A stretch of 64,000 nucleotides of DNA, taken from positions 124,001 through 188,000 of the forward strand of contig BGZK01000070.1 in the NCBI GenBank assembly GCA_005406025.1. The letters are read 5' to 3'. Below are positions 48,208-60,626 of this stretch, piece by piece. The position numbers were made by a program, and so were the translations under genes. Every line of letters begins with the position of its first letter. The stretch's first letter is position 1. Below the pieces are notes generated by a model. The model had not been told where the DNA came from. It did no database searches and worked only from the letters and a program-made list of their open reading frames with translations. The stretch is from Eumeta japonica. Taxonomy: Eukaryota; Arthropoda; Insecta; Lepidoptera; Psychidae.

Positions 48208-49040
48208 ATGAAGTGGAGTAACGTGAGACCTTTAGAATTCTTAGACCTTTATCAAAGGACGAGCTCATTTGGAACCCAAAACATCATAATCATGAAAATA
48301 GACAAAAGGTAAACGATGCATGGAACAGCATCTCAACTAGTATGATAATGTTAGTCTGCAACTTAAAATTAAAGAAGAATTTATCAATGGCCATTTTTCG
48401 TACACATCTTCCAAAAAAGAAATTGCCCGATCGACATTCCACCTCTCATTAATATGGAAGCTACAGATTGTAGACTCGCTATGACAGGGCACGATATACT
48501 TGTCATAGTCTATGTCTACCTCACGGTCACCAAACAGTTGCTCCGGAGTGACCTGAAAGTCATCCTCTTCGGCGATTATTTAAATTAAAAAAACCCCAGG
48601 TGGAGTTGTCCGGATGTTAATTATAGTGAATAGTCCGATGTTGGATGGATTTCAGCCTAGGACAGATATTTGTATTTTATGTAATCCAGACTAATGATAA
48701 GACTGTAATCTGTATGTGTACCTATTAATAGATAAATAAAACACATTTAACAATTTTGCCCAGCAAAAGCCAGCGCCAAAGACATCGTCAACTAGCATCA
48801 TAAAAGAAAATCGAACAAACTTTTGAAATAATGAATAACGTGATATCTCAAAAGAAACCGGACGTGGAAGACGACGATTGTTGTCTGCATGGAAAGCTAC
48901 TGTCAAACAAATTAAGAAATTATTCACAGTACAAAAGGCATCTTATGATGCATAAAATCGATGAGCTTCTTCTAAGAAAACCACCACATAGAATTTTAAA
49001 TATTTCTTGTAACTTCTATTCTACATCCTTACCAGGATAG
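48208..49040 (+). pseudogene. MADF-domain accessory protein of the Harbinger element (broken)
   Basis: The frame starts with ATG at 48208, MKWSNVRPLEFLDLYQR. A missing base near 48259 then shifts the frame to ELIWNPKHHNHENRQKVNDA, the core of a MADF DNA-binding domain. The C-terminal BESS-like part is open at 48831-49040 (DDDCCLHGKLLSNKLRNYSQ and on to HKIDELLLR). In between are stops. Such a MADF/Myb-like partner is needed by Harbinger transposases for DNA binding or nuclear import (family knowledge). Confidence 0.65.
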
Positions 49041-49129
49041 GACTTTGCTGATTCCTTACCACAGTTACTAGCATACATTAATATACCAAATCAATCTTTT
49101 CAAAAGCTTCCTATGCTCCTTTGCTATCA

Positions 49130-49339
49130 GTCATCAATTCATAGATCATCTTCTGTCGCATCTTCATATGACTCTACGCCGTCACAATCACCATTTTAAA
49201 TTTGCATCCAAAATAAACCATCTTCTTTGAAAACTTCGGTATCTATCCCCAGTTGCAAGAAATCTTAAAGTTATAGCTAGACTCACTTTTACTGGTATAG
49301 GTATTCTCCACTTAATTTTTTTTTTTTGGTACAGTTTTA
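49130..49339 (-). pseudogene. Harbinger transposase fragment, downstream of the hAT insertion
   Basis: On the - strand it reads IPVKVSLAITLRFLATGDRY, the highly typical LA(V/I)TLRFLATGDS block of HARBI1-like proteins. It continues from the fragment at 51716-51802 once the hAT element is removed, with a further frame disturbance around a poly-A run at 49315-49330. Confidence 0.75.
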
Positions 49340-49347
49340 CTCAGTAA

Positions 49348-51707
49348 CAGAAGCGTAACGTGCCTTGGCGGGGCCCCGTATAAAAAAATGTTTGGGGGCC
49401 CTTAGGGAGGGTAAAGATTTCTCACAAAAAAAATGCATAAAATTCAAAGAAATATTTATTCATCATAATTATCTATCTGTTATTTTTTCCAAAATTTTAA
49501 CAAACAATTCAAATCTATATATGTAAAAGAAAGTTGTATTAGTTGGTACAAAGTTTTCATGATTAATAAATAATTTTTCTTTACCGCAAAAAAAGCATCG
49601 TTCTTTGAAGACCATCTGGTAGGATTTACCTTTTTGAGGGTAATTAAATATTTTTCAGATGAATCGTCACAACATTGCCCAGCGTTGTGTACTATTGCCA
49701 AAAAAAGTATATATTTTTTCTGAATTATCGAAAAAAGTCGAGACTTCACGAACGTTTTTCGCAGCATCGTTTAAAACTAAATTTATTGCATGCGCAGCAC
49801 AATGAACATAATCAGCATTCGGGGCATGCTCTTTTATTAGGGTTTGTAATCCTCCATAAAGACTCGATATAACATTTACTCCATCGTAACCCTGTCCTCT
49901 ACATTTAGTCAAATCAATTCCATATTCTTTAATCGTATTTAAAATTTCAGCTTTAAGTCCTTCAGCTCTGCAATCGCATACTGCTGTAAACCCCAAAAAG
50001 GACTCGCAGATTTTAATTCTTTAGGCACATTATCATTTTCTGTGATCGAGATATATCTAAAAACTACAGAAAGTTGGTCATATTTTAACAAGTCTTGTGT
50101 TGTATCTAGAATTATTGTCAGAAATGAAGCTTTTTTTTAATTTCTGAAATAATATTGTTCCTAACTACGGTACCAAGCAAATTAATAATTTAATTTTGAA
50201 TCATAGGGCTTAAATAATTTATTTTTCCTATTGGTTTTGAAAGAATGTCTTTTAAAGTTGCATCATAATTAGATAGCAAAAGTAAAATTGCCATAAAATT
50301 GCCAGAATCAGAATCATGGCCTCTTAAAGGTAGATTACAAGATGCTGAAGTAATTATATCATTAATTATACGATGCAATATATCTTTCCAGCATTTAATT
50401 TTACTATTGATATCACTTTGCAATAGAGTATCGATGGTATTTCCTTGTAACAAATTATTATAAGATAGGGATGCATTAATATGCTGTTGAGACTTTTCAT
50501 GGTCAAGTATAGTTTGCCTAAAATTGCTTCTAATAAAAACACCGTTTACCCATATAGAGGAGTACGATTTGCTTGACGATCTGCTAATAACCTACAGAAG
50601 TGGTAATACGGTTTGTTTAAAACATTAGAATAACATAACCATGGTCTTGGAATTTTTATGCCTGCCTTATTGATATATGAATAATAGTAGACCGAAAAAA
50701 GTCGGTTACCCAATTAAAAATTATTTTCGTTCGCATTCAGTTGGAATGTCACCAAAATTTCCTCTATCTGATGAAACTATATTGCAATCTTCAGATATCT
50801 CAGAATCGTCGATTTGGGTTTTTTCTATTTCCGGTTAGAATTCTGATGAAGAATGTGCTTCAGAAGAATCTAAAAATAATTTTTTTTTAAATAAAAACGA
50901 ATATTGAATATTGTTCATTTCAAAAATATGTGTTAAATTAATTACTATACGTAAGGTTACGGTTAGAGAGTGTTCAGACGTACGCAGGCTCTACGCGGGT
51001 TGTGCGCATGTTAGTACAAAATCACCTGTGTGCAGACCCGCGTGCGATCCGAACGTGGTGGGTGGCCATACAAAACAAACAGAACCCGAGCTCGCGTATG
51101 TCTGAACACGCAATTTACGATACGGACTGATAAACAAACAGACAACAAATTGATCCTATAGGTAAGTAAGAGTTCCGTTTTTTACGTTTTGAGGTACGGA
51201 ACCCTAAAAACAAAATTCACCCTTCGCTACAGGTAGATAAGATAAATGGGTTAGGCAGTACTTACCTTTGCAATATAAATCACTCACAGGAGCTAGTGTC
51301 TGAAAAAATGAAGTAATTTTGAGTACTTTTTTATGTCCTCCTCCCTTTTCTGTTTACTTTTTCTTTTCGTAGCTTCACTGGGATAATCTCTTTTTCTTTC
51401 ACTCATTGTTTTTTACAAATCACATGTACATCGTATGTATATCATTATTGTGGGATTCTCCCATCGAAGTAAATCACTTAAACGAGGAAATCCCGCAGCC
51501 CGCGATAACCGATGTAGGGTGTTGCCAACTTTTAAACGCACGCTTTACGTGGGAAAAAAAGAAACTGGTCTTTTGACTTTTGTCATTTGTTAAATAAAAA
51601 AAATTTGGGATATTTTTATTAATTTTTGATTACGCACGTTGGGGGCCCCCTTAGCCCGGGGGCCCCGTATAATTGATACGGCAGATACGGCGGTAGCTAC
51701 GCCCCTG
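49348..51707 (-). mobile_element. hAT-family transposon with decayed ZMYM1-like transposase, 2360 bp
   Basis: An exact target duplication CTCAGTAA lies at 49340-49347 and 51708-51715. The ends are CAGAAGCGTAACG and, reversed, CAGGGGCGTAGCTACC; GGGGGCCC-rich subterminal blocks follow. On the - strand the transposase starts MSERKRDYPSEATKRKSKQK (51406) and stops after 37 codons. Later pieces include DLTKCRGQGYDGVNVISSLY and HCAAHAINLVLNDAAKNV (49996-49667) and VNPTRWSSKNDAFFA (near 49620), characteristic of the hAT proteins often annotated as zinc finger MYM-type 1-like. Several frameshifts make it inactive. Confidence 0.9.
50970..51109. mobile_element. 140-bp MITE nested in the hAT transposon
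   Basis: Terminal inverted repeats GTGTTCAGACGTACGC and, reversed, GTGTTCAGACATACGC (15 of 16 identical). A TTA flank can be drawn on both sides if the ends are extended a few bases (TTAGAGA... and ...GCAATTTA), which would suit a Harbinger-type MITE, but this is uncertain. Confidence 0.7.
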
Positions 51708-51715
51708 CTCAGTAA

Positions 51716-51802
51716 ATAATTAAATTCTATTTGTAACATTCTACGAAAATTTGAGAATTCTCCAGAATCTTCACAGAACATTTCTTGAAAAACGGAATCC
51801 AT
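51716..51802 (-). pseudogene. Harbinger transposase N-terminal fragment
   Basis: ATG at 51802 leads MDSVFQEMFCEDSGEFSNFR then RMLQIEFNYLL, matching the EFRNF.RM....F..LL segment near the start of HARBI1-like transposases. The frame is cut by the hAT insertion at its target duplication. Confidence 0.7.
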
Positions 51803-52099
51803 AGTTTGGTTGAAACAAAATAGAAGATACGAATTATCTATTATAATATATATTTTAATACATTTTTGCTCAAAATGTATTAAAAATCAAGTACTTACAT
51901 TGTTTTTTTGGGATGACTCGCTACCATCCACTGTCCTCAGCGTCGACCCTTCTTTTTTACTTTTTACACAGGATATCTAAATAATTGTATAAACTCAATA
52001 GATGTAGCGTGCATGCCCCCATTATTTTCACGTCCTCCATGTTCGTGTATTAATATTAAAATATTAACTCCACGAATGTGTAAACAGTAATTAGCATCA

Positions 52100-52678
52100 G
52101 CATTCTTAAACGAATTTTTCAAAGATTGATGAGACTAATAACGAATAGCGGATGTGTAAATATGGTTTAAATTCTATAATATGGTACTGTACATAACGAC
52201 CAACACAAATAAACAAGTTCATTCTGAGCGTATAAACAGAGAAAAATATTTAATGTTATTTCAAGATTTTTCGTGTATTTTATTCCTACTTTAACGAATA
52301 TATATATATATATAGGTAATGCTTATAAAAGCAAATCTAAAGCAAATCCTTTTTGCGTTCACAACTTCAATGTGTAGTGACAAGGTTGGCCAACATTACA
52401 GAAGAAAAAATATTTTTAGCTGCGATCTTGGCATCCTGGTAGCTATAAAAACTGCTAATTTCATGGTCATTGGACAATCATTCTGGCCGTGACGAAGAAA
52501 TTTTTACACAATATCGACAAAGGACACTGTTGCTAACAGTACTATACATAAATCATTTGGATTATATCATTTTTATTGAATGAAATCGTTAAATCGGCGA
52601 ATACATTTTTCTGAAGTGTGTGATTCAGTGATAGTCGCCACTTTGTTATAGAGAGTAGAGAAAGAACGTGAAATCAAA
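52100..52678 (+). promoter_or_regulatory. Ubc6: Upstream region and 5' UTR of Ubc6
   Basis: AT-rich, with a short TA run at 52301-52314. The 40 bases before the ATG are purine-rich (GAGAGTAGAGAAAGAACGTG), as in many insect 5' UTRs. The transcription start was not determined. CCDC174 reads in the opposite direction from this side, so a shared divergent promoter is possible but disrupted by the 4-kb transposon nest. Confidence 0.35.
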
Positions 52679-52722
52679 ATGTCAACTCCTGCCCGGAGAC
52701 GCCTGATGAGGGATTTCAAACG
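52679..52722 (+). CDS. Ubc6: Ubc6 exon 1
   Basis: Encodes the N-terminal helix [14 protein letters not shown] and two bases of R15. The donor is AACG/gtctgt. Confidence 0.95.
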
Positions 52723-55700
52723 GTCTGTATTCCAATTGTCGTTACTATAAAATATAATTTATCAAATTTCATATGCTAGTTGAATATTTAAAATTCTGGT
52801 TTTTGGCTATTGTCCCACTGATTCATCAAATTGGGTGACGTATTCATTGATTTCCGACTTAATGATTTATTTTTTTGTATTCGTAATTATACAAAAGCGT
52901 ACATTAACTTGTCGTTCTTTTTGTATTAATGTTATTCTCAACAAAGGAAGCAACTAGTCTCGAATCTATCGCAACTACGTCACTAACTACCGTTTGTTAA
53001 TGCCTTTATCTAGGTTAAAAGTTTAAACAACCAACAATTTGCTCATATCCAAATTTTGAAATCCCATTGAAATACACATATTTTTTTTTGTTTTAGTTTC
53101 ACTTAAATATAGAACTGTACTTCTGACCTCAATCTTTACAATCTATGTCATAAACAAATATGCTGAAGTTTGGATTTAGCTGTTCTTAAATCGTCCCATT
53201 CACCTCATTTCAAAGTCATTTTATGCCGAATGAAAATAACTATGTATTAAGCAGAAGAAAAACACTTACATTTGCTTCTATAATATGCCTGATATATTTC
53301 AGCTTAAAAATAATTTTTAATATTTTCATCTTTTTGTAGTGATGCAATATTTTGCAAATAATGTAATAATTATTTGATAAATATATCAAACTACATATTT
53401 TATTTCAGTTTTTTATTACTGTTATTACTATAAACTTATGCCTTCTTTCCGGAAGGGGAATAGAGCCTTCAAATTTGCACATGGTACAATGTTTGCATAT
53501 CTCTCTTGCTTAACTGACATCCATCAATATTTTTATGCAAGTTTTTCGGTTTTGGGTGCTTAAAATTTGTTCTTTTCAGGGATTCGTTCCCAAAAAAGGT
53601 GCCAACAGGACCTTATAACTGAGACTGTGCTATCTGTTTGTCTGTTCGTCTATCACAGGCTCTATCTCTTGTTTCATATGCCGCTAGTTTCAATACTTGA
53701 TTTTTAAAATTTCATTTCAAATCTTAGGCACTAGTCCCATAATTGATTATTTTTCATTTGTGTCTATGTAATGCTTCTATTAAAGTTATTTGCATACAAT
53801 ATTAAAGCTAACCGAATGAGCTAAAATTAAAAAAATATCTCAACATTAAGACTATTAGATTTTTTTTCTATTTACTCATTACTATATGCATTATGAACAG
53901 GTCTATTATATTTTACGTTTTGTAATGGGTGTCCTTTCTTAATATCGCATCTGATAGTAATGCTATTAAAAAATTGGCTTTCCTAAATTATTATATAGCT
54001 CTTTCTATAACAATATCAATTATTCTATACATAGATTTTAAATTTGATCCATTATAAGGAGAGTATTGTATTTTTACTCTTAAGTTTATCAGAGAATTAT
54101 TACCAGTCATCAATCACATGTGACTGGAATAGGAATCAATCGTTAACTATCACACATCTCATTTAAATTTAATGACTGACAGATAAATAGTTAGCACTCC
54201 TGATTTGACACTAAGTGTTTACAGAAAAGATTTTCCTATTCTTATTTGTTATCTAAGTTTAATTTGGTTGTACTGATCTTATTCTTCATATGTACATGAA
54301 TGATTTCAGTGAAGTAGGATTGAAACATACTCAATTTTCTTTCTAAATGATATTTCAGTTTGCAAGAAGATCCACCTACAGGTGTATCAGGAGCTCCCAC
54401 TGACAACAATATAATGATCTGGAATGCTGTGATATTTGGTCCGCATGACACGCCATTCGAGGATGGTACATTTAAACTGACTATAGAGTTCACTGAAGAG
54501 TATCCGAACAAGCCGCCCACGGTGCGATTTGTCTCCAAAATGTTCCATCCCAATGTGTATGCAGATGGGGGTATCTGCCTCGACATATTACAGAACAGAT
54601 GGAGTCCTACATATGACGTATCAGCTATTTTAACATCTATACAGGTTTGTTTTGATTTTTTTTTCATTCATGTGATATTGCCAAACTTGAGTCATTTTCT
54701 TTGCACTCTAGGTATTGTATCTTATCATAAATTTATAATGTATTCACTGCATGTCATCAACTATCACAATTAAATTTGGTTAAAACCATTATATTAGAAG
54801 ACTAACGTGTGTAACGGATCACACGCAACATGTAAGTATTTACATAATTCTGACTTAAACATATTAAGAATATACTCCTATGAGACAACAATAGTAGAAG
54901 AATAAAGGTGATGAAATTGTAAAATATTGAATGCTTAAAATCTTTAGGAGAACCAATTTGGTAATTAGGATATATGATTGCAGAATTTATACAAAAATGA
55001 TCTGTTTTATGTTTGCTCAGTGAATAGAACTGAAAAATAGTGTAAATAAATATATAATGTTTTCTTCTTATGTCTTGTGTATTGAATGTGAATAATTGAT
55101 TTTAGAGTAAAGAACGGTAGTAGTGAAGCTGCAAAATTTTATTTTGAATTATGTCGAACATCCCGCCTTTTATTATGACTCCCTTGACTACTCAAATTCC
55201 ATCGTTTTCCCATTAAATTTAAACGACTGATGAGTACTTACATCGGTCCAGTTAATGGTTACTTTTTTGAATGCCTTTAAAATATACAGTTTTAATGTAT
55301 ACCACAATAATTCAACAATAAAGTTTTATTTAAATTTTATTTCAACTTTCATGCAATTAGTTGTAAACAATTTAAACAGCATAATTCTAAATTAAATTCT
55401 GAAGTTTTATTACTACAATTTTTTTCTCCAAGATAAATTATTTACATAAATACATCATGTTTAGCGAATGAAACCCATAATTATCAAAAAAATGTTTATT
55501 GACAATCCCATTTTTTTTTCATTTTATAATAGTAACAGCATAAAAAAATGTATTTAATATGATAATCTAAATTTACATCATCATTACGTATAGGTCATGA
55601 GAGTTGATAATGCACACAGAAAAAAACATAAAAGATGTCAAATGTATGAAGAATATGTATGAAGTTAGCATATTTTGTCTCTATCTCCCATGTGCCATGT

Positions 55701-58700
55701 CAGAAGGATATTTTACTGAGTTTTAAAAAATCTAAAAATGTACAAATAAAGTGTTTATAGCTAGCTGTAAGCAAACAATATACGAATTTTAATTCTTAAA
55801 AATAATAAGTGGTTTTTGAATTAATTTTAAAACTTCAGTATTTTTTGGCTGTTCGACAAACATGCGAAATAGTAACTGCCATAATGGATCACTATATGAC
55901 ACCATCATATGGTAAATGTGAACTGCTTTTCTCGTTTCTCGTAGGCGTATTCTTACAGTTGATAGTTATTTACTATTCAGTGATGTCATCAACCAGAGTT
56001 TTGACATGGAAATATAAATTTTAAATGTATTTTGTCATACATATTGAGTTTATAAAATGAAATAAAATTGTAGTTGGTTACTATACCAAAATATCAAATT
56101 AAACTATATTTCAAAAAATAATGTAATACCCCATTCTTCCAATTTTATACAATATGTATTAAACTTTAAAACATCACCTAACTAACAAATTCTGATATAG
56201 ACATGTATTCAAGGTTATCAAGGTTACTACAAAATAAGACACCTTTATCTTGTAATGCATAAAATATTAGTTTTATCCTTTTACTTTTTTGTTAATATAG
56301 TAAAATATTCAATATTTAAAAGATACATTTTTGTACTTATAAATTTAATTTATTGACATTAATTGCCGATGGATACTGGCAATACATATTTAATTATTGT
56401 CATTAATGACATTATGAGCACCTTCCACCATGTTCTTTAAATATGACAATTATTTTAAAAGTCACTTAAAATTCAATTTTGCATCCCATGTCTTCCTTTC
56501 TTTTAATGGTTGTTGGGTGTAAAACCCATTTACTAAATACTATGTTTTGATTTCAAAATATGTGATATGTGCATTACTTTTGCATTGTTTGATATAAGAA
56601 ATGTTGTAAATGTTACCTAATTTCTTTTCAAAAAACTTAGATTTGTCCATGCATTATTTCAGTCTTTAACCATTGACCTATTGTGTCACAGGGCACATGC
56701 ATTTTCAAATGTTAATCCATTTTCCTTGGTCCAGCGCCATTTTCGTTATTGTCTATTGTTCCACTTATGTTGTAGCAAGTGGTGCTTGCATTTAGCAATA
56801 TGGGTGAATGAAATCAATGGAAATCCAACTTTTTTTTTTTTATTAGAATATTGGTGATTTCGCATCAGGAGATTGAATTCATCAAAGTGTTAAAGCCCGG
56901 CTCATTCAATCTTCAATCTGTACAATAGCAAAGGGCATATCTCCCAAAAAATAAAGATATTTATCTACTTTCAAAAAAAGTCAAGAATGGATAAGGTTTA
57001 AAATATTCAAAGTTAGGATTTTATTCTATTGTAACACAAAAAATAGCTATGATATAGAAACTTGAGATCAGTGAGAGAAAGTCTTATCAGAGTTAAATCT
57101 GAGGTTATACAAGAACGGAAACTGAAATTACACAAGAAAAAAATACAATGAAATCTGAAAATGTATTGCTTAATGTTGAATAACAATACATATGAATATT
57201 AAAACATTGTCGCAATTTATGAAATCCCAACATGGACCAATGTAAAGACAGCGCAGTCTCTGAATCACACAATTTGGATGATTTTTAACCTTCCTAGAAC
57301 CACCAGCATATTTACAACCATGTTAAAATCAAATTGTAATTATGCGAACTATTTCTCAGAAAAGCTGATGACCAACACGAAAGTGGTGGTGGCTCGGTGG
57401 TTAAGAGAGTCATTGTCAATACCCAAATTACGTGACCCATTTTGACCCCCGTGACCAAGCGTAGTATTTGCTAAAACACTTCCCCTACTTTTCACGTAGT
57501 AATTCAAAGTTTTCTTCTAACAGAATGTTAATATAATCAAGGAGAAAAACTTATTTTAAAATATATAGTAACTTACGTTATACTACAAATTATAGAATAC
57601 TATGTGTTTCCACTTCTAAATAAGTACATAAACTATCAGTTTTGAATCAGCTGGCGTCCCGGCACATTTGCGTTGCAATCTGTTAGTTTCATTTGAATAT
57701 ATTTCCGAAAAAGCGCGAGAATTCTCAGACTATGTGATGAAGCATTGAGCCGCTAACGCCACCACCACCCCCCCCAAGTCAAGTTAATTACTCGTGTTTA
57801 GCTATTGTCCATAGACATTAGCATCACACACTTGACAACATTGGTTAGCAGCCTCCGACTCGCATGGCCAGCATGGAGATCTTAAGACTCAAATTCCAAT
57901 CCAAGGAATTAAAAGGAAGAGAGCACGGCTTAGCAGTGTAATTATTAAAATCATTGCCAGACTTATTTTTGTCACAGTTGACACAGTTTGTGAAATTTTC
58001 AAATGATGATACATTGATACATTGATGATACGTTGAAACACAATTTCATTGTACTATGATTTCTTAACTGGCAACGGTTCCAATTTTCTACTTATAAATA
58101 ATATTGACTATAATGCTTTTGCGTCTATTGTTTCTTAGAGTAAAAGCAATAATTTATGTCAATTGTATATAACTTGTTTTTTTTTTTAGTCAGTATAATT
58201 GATTTAATATAATCCATTATTTACTAAAAAACTAAAAATAAACAATGGATTTATATGTAACTCCAAAAATTATTGATGTTATTTGCAATATAAATATGAT
58301 GTCATTTTTGAGAAAAGAGGGTTTATTTACTTGAGTAAGCTTGGTTCTTACTAGATCTGCCAAATACAAATCAACTGCACCGTTTACTGAGAAGGTGCAT
58401 GAGCACCATGTTCGGAAGTGATTGGCACGAACTGCATATGCTTTTTTATCCTTCCATTTTGAAGGCAAAAGTCAGTTCAGTTATTCTCGGTTTCGGGCGC
58501 TTTTGTGACCGCATTCCAGTCAAGAATCACTGACTCCCTTTTTTTTTTCTTTTCCAAATTCTCGATTGTAGTCGTTTTGCCATTACACCGATCAAAAAAA
58601 CATGTCCAAAGATACAAATCATGTCACTTACAAAATGTGAAATTCCTGATGTATAGCGAAGGTCGCTCGGTGGATATGAGAGATACGGGAGACGAGTGAG

Positions 58701-59830
58701 TAATAATGACAATATTTAAAAGTAGACATGATAAATAAATAGCGTGTACACTATGGACTATGTTACACTACTTGATTAATCATGTAATCTTATTGGTTTA
58801 TTACTACCAAATGACAATGTTATTGTTTGTAACATGACAATATTTATATATTTTATTTGTAATCTTAAATCATTACAAATTACGAATAGTAGGTGTTTTA
58901 AGCCTTGTACAAGTCAAGTATCTGTTTATTTAATTATTTAGCTTATTAATTTTGTCATTTATTTTTGTCAATAAAAAGTCAAACTATTAGGGCACATTGC
59001 TTGCAAATAAGAAAATTTAGTAATCTCTTATAAGTTTTTAATAATCGGATGATTATAATTTATCAAAAGAACATGTATGCATGTAGCAGTTCAACATGTT
59101 GAAGTTCTTTTTTTTTTATTGTGATGTTTGATTGTAGTAAAATGTAAAGTAGTCATATGTTGTAGTATAAGTTAGTAAAACGTGTGTAATTATTTCTTTA
59201 TTATATTGCTTTTCGGTGCATGATATTGTCAATAAATTAGTGATGAAATGTCACTAATCAATAAAATCGTTTGTCCAAAAAAATTCCATGTACCTGCAAA
59301 GTATCATATCCATTCATTACATTTATCCGTATGTAAATAAAAAATATAAATCTGTTTATTTAATATTAATATATTTTCATCATGTATGTCCTTAATAATG
59401 TTTCTTTAAAACCTTTTTAAATACCTATTGTATTTATTTGTTTTACCTACACTAGGTAATTCCAATTGCTTGTATTTAGGTTAGAGGATTTATTTTATTT
59501 TATTTTTTTGTAAATAAAACATATACTTTTTAATTCACATTAAATCTAGCCCTTTTAGACTCTGCTAAGTGCATGGTGTTTATTAGTATCTAATTTGTTT
59601 TCTTCCCCTTCGATTGGAGCTAAAAACTTGACTGTCTTAAAATGGTATAAGAATCGATAATTTCACACACATAATATACCTTCTTTTTCTTTTCTCATTT
59701 CCAGTCATTATTAAGCGATCCGAATCCAAATTCGCCAGCGAACTCGATGGCGGCACAACTCTACAAGGAAAATAGGAGAGAATACGAGAAACGGGTGAAA
59801 GCATGTGTAGAACAATCTTTCATTGATTAG
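52679..59830 (+). CDS. Ubc6: E2 ubiquitin-conjugating enzyme, RAD6/UBE2A-B family (Ubc6), 3 exons
   Basis: Exons 52679-52722, 54359-54644 and 59705-59830 join to 456 nt, 151 aa plus stop, the exact length of fly Ubc6. The protein starts [15 protein letters not shown], has the E2 HPN motif at residues 78-80 and the catalytic cysteine C88 in DGGICLDIL, and ends [11 protein letters not shown]6-type E2s work with RING E3 ligases (Rad18 in DNA damage tolerance on PCNA, Bre1 for histone H2B monoubiquitination) and in N-degron turnover. There is no acidic C-terminal tail as in yeast Rad6, as expected for animals. All junctions are canonical GT-AG and phases agree. No disabling change is seen, so it is a functional gene. 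Confidence 0.97.
54359..54644 (+). CDS. Ubc6: Ubc6 exon 2 (catalytic core)
   Basis: The acceptor is tatTTCAG/T. It encodes residues 15-110, including the catalytic cysteine and HPN motif, ending ILTSIQ at CAG/gtttgt (phase 0). Confidence 0.97.
54645..59704 (+). other. Ubc6: Ubc6 intron 2 (5.1 kb)
   Basis: Mostly AT-rich unique-looking sequence. It holds a degenerate tRNA-like or SINE-like patch near 57370 and a protein-like frame on the - strand at 58232-58468 that I do not recognise. No additional exon is required. Confidence 0.6.
57372..57465 (+). repeat. Degenerate tRNA-like/SINE head
   Basis: TGGCTCGGTGGTTAAGAGAG fits an RNA polymerase III A box (TGGCNNAGTGG). The expected B box about 50 bases on is poor (TTTTGACCCCCG). 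It does not fold as a functional tRNA from inspection. Probably an old SINE. Confidence 0.4.
59705..59830 (+). CDS. Ubc6: Ubc6 exon 3 (terminal)
   Basis: The acceptor is atttCCAG. It encodes [20 protein letters not shown] and the C-terminal helices, with TAG at 59828-59830. Confidence 0.97.
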   Translation, partial: SLLSDPNPNSPANSMAAQLYKENRREYEKRVKACVEQSFID

Positions 59831-60577
59831 CGGGATGTGCAAGCCGGCCCGGACGCCCCGCGGCCCGACCGCGCGTCGAAACCTCCGCTGAGACGAGCCG
59901 CCATACACACGCCGGCACATAATCGGATCGAGCCTTAGAAACATCTATGCCGATTGATTTAAACGGGATGACCACATCTTCAGCTCTGAATTTAGCAAAA
60001 CACATTGTTCATCTTACCAGATCGAAATCATTGTGTTCACAGGATGTACTTTTTCAATCATCAATCATCTCAAACAATACATATAGTTAAGAATTTCAAG
60101 TAATTTTCACTTTTTGTACTTTTTCCTTAACTTTGTTAGCCAACTTCATTTTCGACCTTTCTGAGTTGTTCGACATGCTTAAAATAGTACAGTATTATTA
60201 ATTCCAACACTTTTTTGCTGCAACGACTAATGCATATAAATGCAACATGCATATAATCATGTTTATTACTGTGCATTGTGCAGGCCAGAAATATAAATGT
60301 ACAAAGTTTAAATCTTACTCCAAAGTCAGTTATCTGATTGCGATTTTAATATGACCAAATTAATGTTTTATGTGTGTATATCAATGTTTAAAATTTCGCC
60401 TTAAAATAGGATTTGATAATACCTACATGCAACTTCAGGTATCAAGTAACGGTCATAGCTTCAGGTTAAATAAACATGAACTGCCAAAATTATGTACTAA
60501 CTAGTGAATGTAAAGTTAAAAGAAAAAGGTAATCTCTTAATATTGTGTGTGTGTTTGCTACATTTAGAGTGTGTGTG

Positions 60578-60626
<49 letters not shown>

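Larger units (their letters stand above)
47986..52090. mobile_element. PIF/Harbinger-like element, interrupted by a hAT insertion
   Basis: Two typical components converge. A MADF-type accessory protein remnant lies on + (48208-49040) and the N-terminal part of a Harbinger transposase on - (51802-51716, resumed at 49339-49130). The DDE nuclease part is absent. Tentative ends are TTTACAGATTTGCGCGAG (about 47988) and, reversed, TTTACACATTCGTGGAG (about 52083). A GC-rich subterminal inverted pair (CGCGAGCCGCGAGGCG / CTCGCGCGCTCGCG) lies at 47998-48085. The exact borders and the 3-bp target duplication were not settled. Confidence 0.6.

Noticed and set aside
51293..51406. First exon of CCDC174
   Set aside because: The ATG-led MSERKRDYPS frame is the N-terminus of the hAT transposase and ends in TAG before any donor.
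54242..54667. 141-aa frame on the - strand
   Set aside because: It lies antisense to Ubc6 exon 2, whose + strand frame is a textbook E2.
57372..57465. Functional tRNA gene
   Set aside because: Only the A-box-like part fits. The B box and acceptor pairing are poor, so it is listed as a degenerate SINE head.
58232..58468. Independent small gene in Ubc6 intron 2
   Set aside because: The - strand frame looks somewhat protein-like but has no recognisable motif, no splice context and no supporting neighbour; not enough to call.
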